From: Eggerthellaceae bacterium
Lineage (GTDB): Bacteria; Actinomycetota; Coriobacteriia; Coriobacteriales; Eggerthellaceae
Length of the DNA: 6,687 nucleotides
Direction of reading: 5' to 3'
Assembly: GCA_003452695.1 (NCBI GenBank)
Contig: DMNP01000079.1
Coordinates: 1-6,687 of the forward strand
Shown: positions 1-5,475 of the stretch, piece after piece
Layout: the number at the start of each line of letters is the position of its first letter
Position numbering within the stretch: the stretch's first letter is position 1
Made by a program: the position numbers and the translations under genes
Notes under the pieces: generated by a model
Databases searched by the model: none
What the model saw: only the letters and a program-made list of their open reading frames with translations
Told to the model about the DNA's origin: nothing

Positions 1-81
1 CCTCTCCCCGCCCCCGCCGCTGGCCTGGCCGTGGGCAGTAACCAGGGAAACGGGAACGAATCACCTACGAGTTAGTCATGG

Positions 82-110
82 TTGTCTTTTCCACGGGTTT
101 CAGATAGTAT
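82..110 (+). promoter_or_regulatory. Candidate sigma70-type promoter for the operon
   Basis: A -35-like TTGTCT (82-87) is followed after exactly 17 nt by a -10-like TAGTAT (105-110). Each hexamer matches the consensus at four of six positions. They lie in the only AT-rich stretch of the window, ahead of the first gene. The predicted transcription start is about 116-118, giving a leader of roughly 110 nt. This is a pattern-based call, and actinobacterial promoters are often degenerate. Confidence 0.4.
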
Positions 111-115
111 GCACT

Positions 116-123
116 AGTTAACT
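116..123. promoter_or_regulatory. Palindrome AGTTAACT at the expected transcription start (possible operator)
   Basis: AGTTAACT is a perfect 8-bp palindrome covering the predicted +1 region. A related segment, CGAGTTAGTC at 68-77, resembles CTAGTTAACT at 114-123 and lies just upstream of the -35 element. Two similar sites flanking a promoter would suit an iron- or heme-responsive repressor, which is expected for heme-uptake genes. I cannot match them to a known DtxR/IdeR or Fur box, so the operator role is speculative. Confidence 0.2.
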
Positions 124-217
124 TTATCTGTATCGGCGGCTTCTCGGCTTTTCGGGGGCGGGTGGCCGGAAGGGGCGGTTACGTGATTCGCACGTGGGAA
201 TCCGACGCACTACGCAC

Positions 218-224
218 GGGGGGA
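218..224 (+). promoter_or_regulatory. G-rich ribosome binding site supporting the ATG at 228
   Basis: GGGGGGA ends 3 nt before the ATG at 228. It is a less than ideal Shine-Dalgarno match but purine-rich and close to the start. It favours the 228 start over the upstream in-frame GTG at 162, which would add 22 polar residues before the signal peptide. Confidence 0.45.
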
Positions 225-227
225 AAC

Positions 228-1973
228 ATGCTCTACCTCTGGGCGCGTGCATGCATTGCCGGAATCGTGCTGATGCTTTTCGCGGCGAATTTCCTTGCCG
301 CTACGGCGGCATATGCCGCAACGCCCGAAAACGGCCGGTATACGGTAGCACTTTCGGCCTACCAGGCCTCCGGCGATGCGTTGTCCATGTGCAACGGTGC
401 CTTGGAAAACCCCGCGCAGCTTGACGTGGAAGATGGCCGGGCAACGTTGAGGGTGGCTTTGAAGCCGGTGAAGCTGGGCGCGCTCGAGGGCTATCTGGGA
501 TGCGTGGAGTGCTTTCCCAACTGGACTGGATCGGGTTTGCCCGGCGAAAGCGAGGCTGTCGAGGCCAGCGTCGTTTCCACCTACGGCATACAGGACGACT
601 ACAACGCCAAGAAGAGCGCCGATGCCGTCATGGCGGGGCGGGCATACCCGAAAGAAGTCGCATTTCCGTGGAACCTGGATGCAAGCGAATGCTACGTGCG
701 CGTCTACGTACCCGTGATGAACTCGATAAACGCGGGAAGCGGTTGGCAGTTCGTACGGTTGCGTGCCGATTACGCCACGCTGAAGAAGGCGGATGACACT
801 CAGTCCGAGACGAGCGGGTCCAGTGAAAAGCAAGACGACGAGGACGGATCGAAAAGCGAAGGCTCGAAGTCCGGAACCGGCGGCGGCTCGGGCAATGCGG
901 GATCCTCTGAAGGGGGGTCGAAAAGCGGCTCTGGATCTTCCGGGAAATCGGGGAGCTCCGATGCCGGGAAGAAGGAATCGGACTCGTCTGCGTCTGCGTC
1001 GGAGAAGCTGAATTTCAAGAACCTGCCCGACGGCACGTTCACGGTGCGTGCCACGTTGGTGAAGGTGGACCGCGAGACGCTTTCCATGGCCGATGCGGCG
1101 ATGGACCATACGCTTGCATTGCGCGTGAAGGACGGCGCATACACGCTTACCTTGAAGCTGAACCGGGTTACCTTCGCCGGGCAATCCAGCTACCTGGGCA
1201 CGTTGCGCTATTACCTATCGGGATACGGCACCGATTCCTACGGCGCTCCGACGGGCAAGACGAAGGCGTGCAAGGTCCTTTCGTACCAGATGGACGGCGA
1301 AGACGTGCTGGCCGATAGCTACGGCGCCGACTATCCGGCGCAGGTGCAGGTGCCGCTCGTCGCCGAGGCGAAGTCGGACGGGCTCGTGCCGCTGCAGGTG
1401 TTCGTGCCCATCATGGAATCCATCGCCGCGGGCACGGGAACGCAATCGATGTATTTGAAGCTGGATACGTCGACCGTCAGCCGGGGCTCGCAATCCGGGA
1501 CGACCGATTCGTCCGGCTCGGATTCCCCCGGCGATACTTCGGGCGATTCCTCGGGGCAGGGGAGCGGCTCTTCGGCTGCGAATGCGAACCCTGCAAGCGC
1601 GGCGAGTTCGGGGCTTGTCGTTTCCGGAAGCACGTTGCCGACGGCGGTCGGCACGGCCGCGCTTGCGGCTCCCGCTGGAGCAGCTTCGTCTTTGCCGGCG
1701 GGCAATGCCAAGCCCGCCGCTGCAAGCCAATCGGCGCAGAACGGCACTGCAACAGGCGAAGCGCCGAAATCCGCAACGACGCGGATAACCGAGGTGCAGC
1801 CTGCGGGCGCCCTCGGCGATGCGGCCTCAGCCGCTGCGAGCGCATCCGAGAAGCATCCCCCGCTTGGTAACGCCTTGGCCCCGGTCGCGGCGGGGGGCGT
1901 TGCCGTCGTGGCGCTCGGCGCTGGAAGCGCCCTGCTTCGCCGGCGCGATTGGATCTTCGACGAGGTGCTGTGA
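228..1973 (+). CDS. Membrane-anchored surface protein with two NEAT-type heme-binding modules
   Basis: This 581-residue protein probably captures heme outside the cell and feeds the Shp/ABC system encoded downstream. Residues 1-30 look like a signal peptide ending ATAAYA. A first NEAT module spans about 35-186 and a second about 263-416. Both share the 3-10 helix segment LSM, a GYLG/SYLG turn, and a VPVM/VPIM strand followed by S-I-x-A-G, as in clostridial NEAT proteins. A Ser/Gly/Lys/Asp-rich linker (about 190-260) separates them. A Ser/Gly then Ala-rich stalk (about 415-545) leads to a membrane helix (about 549-570) and the short tail RRRDWIFDEVL. There is no LPXTG signal. Classical YxxxY heme ligands are absent; Met54/Met164 and Met287/Met396 occupy matching places. 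Module 1 has four cysteines (55, 92, 95, 155). ATG 228 is preferred over an in-frame GTG at 162 because it starts a normal signal peptide and follows GGGGGGA. No hemoglobin-binding DUF1533 or LRR region like that of Shr is visible. Confidence 0.88.
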   Translation: MLYLWARACIAGIVLMLFAANFLAATAAYAATPENGRYTVALSAYQASGDALSMCNGALENPAQLDVEDGRATLRVALKPVKLGALEGYLGCVECFPNWTGSGLPGESEAVEASVVSTYGIQDDYNAKKSADAVMAGRAYPKEVAFPWNLDASECYVRVYVPVMNSINAGSGWQFVRLRADYATLKKADDTQSETSGSSEKQDDEDGSKSEGSKSGTGGGSGNAGSSEGGSKSGSGSSGKSGSSDAGKKESDSSASASEKLNFKNLPDGTFTVRATLVKVDRETLSMADAAMDHTLALRVKDGAYTLTLKLNRVTFAGQSSYLGTLRYYLSGYGTDSYGAPTGKTKACKVLSYQMDGEDVLADSYGADYPAQVQVPLVAEAKSDGLVPLQVFVPIMESIAAGTGTQSMYLKLDTSTVSRGSQSGTTDSSGSDSPGDTSGDSSGQGSGSSAANANPASAASSGLVVSGSTLPTAVGTAALAAPAGAASSLPAGNAKPAAASQSAQNGTATGEAPKSATTRITEVQPAGALGDAASAAASASEKHPPLGNALAPVAAGGVAVVALGAGSALLRRRDWIFDEVL

Positions 1974-2074
1974 GGAACGTCTACGAAATAAGCAACACGA
2001 CTCCCCCTTCTACGCATAAGCTCCGAGGCGCTGCTCGGCGAAGCCTGGTTTCATGCGCAAGGCGGGGTTTCGAA
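1974..2074. other. 101-nt gap between the NEAT gene and shp
   Basis: This gap has no recognisable gene. It holds a pyrimidine run (CTCCCCCTTC, 2001-2010) and a weak hairpin with 5-bp arms CCGAG (2023-2027) and CTCGG (2034-2038) around a 6-nt loop. No U-tract follows, so it does not look like an intrinsic terminator. AAGGCGGGG at 2059-2067 is the probable ribosome binding site for the ATG at 2075, with 7 nt spacing. I see no clear second promoter, so readthrough from the NEAT gene is likely. Confidence 0.5.
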
Positions 2075-3202
2075 ATGGGGGAGAGGCATCGCAGTGCGCT
2101 TACGCTGCAGGCGCCGGTTGCTCGCATGGCATGTACGGGCCTGCGCGTTTGCACATGGGCGTTTGCGTTGGCAATCGCTATGTGCCTTGCGCTGTCGTGC
2201 GCGCCAGCGGCCCATGCCGTGTCGGGAAACGTGTACGCATGCGACGTGCACCCAAGCTACCAGCATCCGGTGACCGGGCAAATCGAGGATTCGGGCGGGG
2301 CGTCGGCCCGCGCCACGGGACAGGCGATGGTGGACAGCTGCGTGTCGTCTGCCGGCATGATGGAGGTGGCAGACACGGGCGAATGCTATCTGACCATCCG
2401 GATGAGCCTGGTCGACCTTACATCGGGCCACACGTTCCTCGTGCAGGATTGGGGCGGCTCGGGATGGGCGACTCCCGCCATGGGCGTGACGGGCACGGGG
2501 CGCGATGCCAACGGCACGACGAACGACGTGTGCGTGCAGTTGCCAAGCGAAAACGGCATCGTGCGCGTTTCGATGCGCGTGGAATCCATGGGCCGCGATG
2601 TCGTGTTCTACGTGTATGCCGACAATTTCAGCAAGCCGGCCTCGTCCGGTTTCGCGGCGACTATCGTCACCGAGCAATCGCAAGCAGCCGCAACGGAGCA
2701 AGGGGCAACATCCCCTGCGCCTCAGGCGGCACCAGTGCCCGACCAGCAAACGGCAGCGGAGCAATCGGCGTCCGAACAGCAGGCAGGAACAGGACAGCAG
2801 CCAGCAAACCCGGCAGCCACCGCGGGGCAGTCGGCGACCCAGGCGGGCGCTGGATCGTCGGCCGCAGCTGCGGGCGGGGTTGCCGACGATGGCGCGAATG
2901 CGACAACGGGCGATGCCGCCTCGAGCGCCGATAGCCTCGTGCAGTCAACGGGCGGCGCCACCGCCCAGGGCCTCAGCCTCTCGACCGCACCGGAGGGCGC
3001 CGCCGAAACAGGCGGCCAGGACGCATCGGCTCCATTTGCCGGACCCAATTCCCCCTACCTGGCCCTGTGGCTGGCCATCGTGGGTGCCGGCGTGGTCCTT
3101 ATGCTCGTGGCGGCGACCATCGTGTACGTGTTCAGGCGCAATTGGAACCGATGGGGCGGGACGGACCCCGACGACTACAGCAAGGAGTACAGCCGTGGCT
3201 AG
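2075..3202 (+). CDS. shp: Shp-type cell-surface heme-binding protein
   Basis: This 375-residue protein should be the heme carrier between the surface NEAT protein and the lipoprotein of the importer. In Streptococcus pyogenes, Shp passes heme directly to HtsA. A signal peptide (about 1-48, cleavage after AHA) leads into a Shp domain (about 50-195). Recognisable family segments are YQHPVTGQIEDSGG (62-75), RMSL (109-112), DANGTT (144-149), and VESMGRDVVFYV (169-180). Streptococcal Shp binds heme through two methionines; the equivalents here appear to be Met95 (in GMMEVAD) and Met172 (in ESMGRD). Four cysteines (56, 89, 104, 153) could form disulfides. A low-complexity Ala/Gln/Thr/Gly stalk (about 196-325) precedes a membrane helix (about 328-352) and a basic then acidic tail. 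ATG 2075 is chosen for its ribosome binding site and signal peptide; an in-frame TTG at 1949 inside the previous gene is unlikely. The gene end overlaps the next start by 8 nt. Confidence 0.93.
   Translation: MGERHRSALTLQAPVARMACTGLRVCTWAFALAIAMCLALSCAPAAHAVSGNVYACDVHPSYQHPVTGQIEDSGGASARATGQAMVDSCVSSAGMMEVADTGECYLTIRMSLVDLTSGHTFLVQDWGGSGWATPAMGVTGTGRDANGTTNDVCVQLPSENGIVRVSMRVESMGRDVVFYVYADNFSKPASSGFAATIVTEQSQAAATEQGATSPAPQAAPVPDQQTAAEQSASEQQAGTGQQPANPAATAGQSATQAGAGSSAAAAGGVADDGANATTGDAASSADSLVQSTGGATAQGLSLSTAPEGAAETGGQDASAPFAGPNSPYLALWLAIVGAGVVLMLVAATIVYVFRRNWNRWGGTDPDDYSKEYSRG
3182..3187 (+). promoter_or_regulatory. Strong Shine-Dalgarno inside the end of shp, deciding a GTG start
   Basis: AAGGAG is followed after 7 nt by GTG at 3195, which is ideal spacing. 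The next in-frame ATG (3207) would be 19 nt away, too far. The site lies within the last codons of shp and the start overlaps the shp stop (GTGGCTAG, 3195-3202), so translation of the lipoprotein is probably coupled to that of shp. Confidence 0.75.
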
Positions 3203-4409
3203 GGCGATGATCATCGACCTGCGGCGAGAACAAGCGCATCGTCGCCCCTTGCCGGCGCGCGCGAGCCTCGCGCGGCCTTCCATTGCACCTGCGCAAGAAG
3301 GCGGGCGCCTCGCACGCCGCGTGCTCTTGCTCCTGATGGTTGCGGCCATGCTCGCCCTTTACGGCCTCGCGTTGTCCGGCTGCGGCGCTGCGCAAGCGAC
3401 CGTTGCGCCCACGGCATCGGATTCGCCGCGCAGCGGGGAAACGGCCGTGTCCCGCGCAACAGGCCAACAGGCGCATGAAACGACTGCCGCCCAGGCGAGC
3501 TCGGCTTCCACCGTGCAGGCGGGCGGGGCTTCCGCGATTGCCGGAGAAGTGTCGCAACTGCTCGAGATAACCGACCCGCAGGAGCGCGCGGCCGTGCAGA
3601 TTGCCGCGGAGAAGGTTCGCTATCTGGGGCGCACCCCGAACATCGTGGCCACATCGCCGGCGGTCGTGGACGTGTGCGACCGATTGGAGCTGGACCTGGT
3701 GGGCGTGGGGCACAGTTCGCTGTTCGAAACGCCCGAGCGCTATGCCGGCGCCACCGAGGTGGGCCCGCCCATGAGCCCCGACATGGAGATAGTCGGCTCG
3801 CTTGCACCCGATTGGATTCTCAGTCCGGGCAGCCTGCAGGCCGATCTGCAGCCAAAATACGAGGCCGTCGGCTGCGACTACGCGTTCCTGAACTTGAAGA
3901 GCGTGCAGGGAATGTACCGCTCCATCCAAGAGCTCGGCGAGATATTCGACCGACGCGACCAGGCAAGCGCGCTCGTGGCGGAATTCACCGATTTCTACCG
4001 CTCTTACCAGGCGAAAAACGTTGCGAAGACACGGCCCCGCGTACTCGTTCTCATGGGCATGCCGGGTTCCTATGTCATAGCCACGCCCAATTCGTATGTG
4101 GGCAACCTGGTGGAGCTGGCGGGCGGCGAGAACGTGTACGCGGGGGCTGCGGAGGACTTCCTTTCGGTGAACACCGAAGACATGCAGACGAAGGACCCCG
4201 ACATCATCTTGCGCTGCTCGCATGCCCTGCCCGACCAGGTGAAGCAGATGTTTGCCGAAGAATTCCAGACGAACGACATCTGGAAGCACTTCCGGGCCGT
4301 GCAGGACGGGCGCGTGCACGATTTGCCCTACGACCTGTTCGGCATGAGCGCCACCTTCGACTACCCGCAGGCACTCGAGCTCTTGCAAGGGTTGCTGTAC
4401 GACGAATAG
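3195..4409 (+). CDS. isdE: Heme ABC transporter substrate-binding lipoprotein (IsdE/HtsA class)
   Basis: This 404-residue lipoprotein should receive heme from Shp and deliver it to the permease at the outer face of the membrane. It starts at GTG 3195. It has an unusually long basic N-terminal region (about 1-42), a hydrophobic stretch (43-60) and a lipobox LSGC with lipidated Cys63. An Ala/Ser/Thr-rich linker (about 65-115) follows. The periplasmic-binding fold (class III, helical backbone) runs from about 120 to 404. Family landmarks are GPPMSPDMEIV (190-200), a long middle helix region with SVQGMYRSIQELGEIF (236-251), LVELAGGENVY (305-315), PDIILRCSH (335-343) and NDIWKHF (360-366) near the end. 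IsdE and HtsA bind heme through one Met and one His about 150 residues apart. Met193 and His343 sit in the matching motifs exactly 150 apart, which argues for heme rather than a siderophore or cobalamin. The streptococcal equivalent is called HtsA or SiaA. Confidence 0.93.
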   Translation: MARAMIIDLRREQAHRRPLPARASLARPSIAPAQEGGRLARRVLLLLMVAAMLALYGLALSGCGAAQATVAPTASDSPRSGETAVSRATGQQAHETTAAQASSASTVQAGGASAIAGEVSQLLEITDPQERAAVQIAAEKVRYLGRTPNIVATSPAVVDVCDRLELDLVGVGHSSLFETPERYAGATEVGPPMSPDMEIVGSLAPDWILSPGSLQADLQPKYEAVGCDYAFLNLKSVQGMYRSIQELGEIFDRRDQASALVAEFTDFYRSYQAKNVAKTRPRVLVLMGMPGSYVIATPNSYVGNLVELAGGENVYAGAAEDFLSVNTEDMQTKDPDIILRCSHALPDQVKQMFAEEFQTNDIWKHFRAVQDGRVHDLPYDLFGMSATFDYPQALELLQGLLYDE

Positions 4410-4413
4410 GAGG
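4408..4413 (+). promoter_or_regulatory. Near-perfect Shine-Dalgarno displaced 42 nt from the permease start
   Basis: AGGAGG (4408-4413 within TAGGAGGAAG) overlaps the lipoprotein stop codon. It is the best Shine-Dalgarno match between these genes, but no start codon lies at normal distance: the permease frame has a TGA stop at 4450-4452, so its first usable start is ATG 4456. Directly before that ATG there is only a weak GAAAG. A 10-bp hairpin lies between the AGGAGG and the ATG. The sequence may be used across the folded hairpin or may be incidental. Confidence 0.4.
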
Positions 4414-4415
4414 AA

Positions 4416-4441
4416 GCGCGCCGGGCTTGCCCCCGGCGCGC
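4416..4441 (+). other. Intercistronic 10-bp perfect GC hairpin
   Basis: The arms GCGCGCCGGG (4416-4425) and CCCGGCGCGC (4432-4441) pair perfectly around a 6-nt loop CTTGCC. All ten pairs are G-C. No U-run follows (the next bases are CACGCGGTTG), so a classical intrinsic terminator is unlikely. A stable stem just after the lipoprotein gene would be expected to protect the 3' end of the upstream message or attenuate the downstream genes. That would give more binding protein than permease and ATPase, a common need in ABC importers. It also brings the AGGAGG at 4408 nearer the permease start. Confidence 0.7.
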
Positions 4442-4455
4442 CACGCGGTTGAAAG

Positions 4456-5475
4456 ATGAGCGGAATGGAACTGAGCACAGACGCGAAGCGAAAGCGGGTC
4501 CGGCGCATCCGCGCGGTGGCCTCGTTCGTCGTAATGGTGGTTGCCCTGGTGGGGCTCGTCTTTCTGGCGGCGAACACGGGCACGCTGAAAGTGGCGCCCG
4601 ACCAGCTGATTCGCGGGCTGTTCTTCGAATACGACCAGAACGTGTCGACCATATTCGACCTGCGTTTCCCGCGCATCGCCATATCGTTGCTGGCGGGAGC
4701 GGCGATCGCCACGTCGGGCGTCCTGTTCCAGGCCGTGCTGAAAAACCCGCTCGCCGACCCGGGCATCATCGGCATATCCAGCGGCGCGAGCTTCGCGGCA
4801 GTGCTCGTGGTGGCCTTCGCCCCGCTGCTGTACTTCTACACCCCGCTGTTCGCATGCCTCGGCGGAGTGGTGGCGTTTGCGCTGGTGTACGGCCTTTCAT
4901 GGAAGGGCGGTCTCAGCCCGTTGCGCATCATACTGGTCGGCGTGGCCGTGAACGCGCTGTTCACCGGTTTGTCCAGCGCATTCGGCGCGGCGGGGGCGTC
5001 GAACGGGGTAAGCTCCATCGTCAGCGGCAGCATTACCATGAAGACCTGGTCCGACGTGGCCACGCTTGCGCCGTACACGGCGGTCGGCCTCGTGCTGTCG
5101 CTGTTCTGCGTGCACACCTGCAACATGTTGCAGCTGGAAGACCGCACGGCGCGGGGGCTCGGCGTTAACGTGAACCGGTCGCGCTTGCTCGTGTCGGTCG
5201 TGGCGGTGGTGCTGGCCTCCATCTCCACTGCAATCGTGGGCCCCATCAGTTTCCTGGGGCTTATCGTGCCGCATATCGGGCGCATCTTGGTTGGCAGCGA
5301 CCACAAGGCGCTCGTGCCGTTCACCATGCTCTTCGGCGCATTCATGTTCCTGCTGGCCGACACGATAGGGCGCAGCATCATGGCGCCCAACGAGATATCG
5401 GCCGCCATCGTCATGAGCGTGATCGGCGGGCCGTTCTTCATCCTGCTGCTCAGGGGGTCGAAGAAGTATGCCTAA
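4456..5475 (+). CDS. FecCD/BtuC-family ABC transporter permease (heme import)
   Basis: This 339-residue integral membrane protein is the channel subunit, expected to work as a homodimer that takes heme from the lipoprotein. Length and sequence fit the iron-siderophore/heme/cobalamin permease family. A basic cytoplasmic start (KRKRVRR, 11-17) precedes the first helix (about 20-39). The family block LRFPRIAISLLAGAAIATSG (69-88) runs into FQAVLKNPLADPGIIGISSG (91-110). The middle helices contain LRIILVGVAVNALF (156-169) and the GSITMKTW segment (191-198). ARGLGV (232-237) and SFLGLIVPHIGR (265-276) follow; the latter region contacts the ATPase in this family. The C-terminal helices end GGPFFILLL (324-332) and KKYA. 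Substrate cannot be read from the permease itself; heme is inferred from the neighbours. The start is ATG 4456, with ATG 4465 as an alternative. Its stop overlaps the ATPase start by 8 nt. The streptococcal counterpart would be HtsB/SiaB. Confidence 0.94.
   Translation: MSGMELSTDAKRKRVRRIRAVASFVVMVVALVGLVFLAANTGTLKVAPDQLIRGLFFEYDQNVSTIFDLRFPRIAISLLAGAAIATSGVLFQAVLKNPLADPGIIGISSGASFAAVLVVAFAPLLYFYTPLFACLGGVVAFALVYGLSWKGGLSPLRIILVGVAVNALFTGLSSAFGAAGASNGVSSIVSGSITMKTWSDVATLAPYTAVGLVLSLFCVHTCNMLQLEDRTARGLGVNVNRSRLLVSVVAVVLASISTAIVGPISFLGLIVPHIGRILVGSDHKALVPFTMLFGAFMFLLADTIGRSIMAPNEISAAIVMSVIGGPFFILLLRGSKKYA

Larger units (their letters stand above)
1..227. other. Non-coding leader region upstream of the heme-uptake operon
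   Basis: I see no convincing coding sequence here. Positions 1-60 are GC-rich with C-runs at the left edge and no recognisable gene end or terminator. Positions about 61-130 are clearly more AT-rich than the rest of the window and hold the candidate promoter and a small palindrome. Positions 131-227 form the probable 5' untranslated leader, with a short inverted repeat (ACGTG at 181-185, CACGT at 191-195) and a G-rich ribosome binding site just before the ATG at 228. The AT-rich patch and the all-+ gene run suggest the operon promoter lies here. Confidence 0.6.

Noticed and set aside
78..107. A nine-codon ORF (ATG at 78 to TAG at 105-107) in the leader
   Set aside because: It overlaps the candidate -35 and -10 elements and would lie upstream of the transcription start; no good ribosome binding site precedes it.
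181..195. Inverted repeat ACGTG-ATTCG-CACGT in the leader as an operator or riboswitch element
   Set aside because: The arms are only 5 bp, which is expected by chance in GC-rich DNA, and no known riboswitch core is visible around it.
2023..2038. Hairpin between the NEAT gene and shp as a terminator
   Set aside because: The stem is only 5 bp and no U-tract follows, so termination is not supported.
2195..2218. LALSC in the Shp signal peptide as a possible lipobox
   Set aside because: The -3 position is Ala rather than Leu/Val/Ile, a good signal peptidase I site (AHA) follows, and the protein already has a C-terminal membrane helix.
2505..3194. Extension of the lipoprotein frame far upstream through shp
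   Set aside because: The frame is open by chance; the upstream translation is Arg/Pro-rich and out of frame with the recognisable Shp domain. The AAGGAG plus GTG at 3195 gives the start.
3132..4775. A 547-codon open frame on the - strand opposite the lipoprotein gene
   Set aside because: It is antisense to a gene with a clear lipobox, ribosome binding site and family motifs. Its translation is Arg/His-rich without recognisable domains, as expected for shadow frames in GC-rich DNA.
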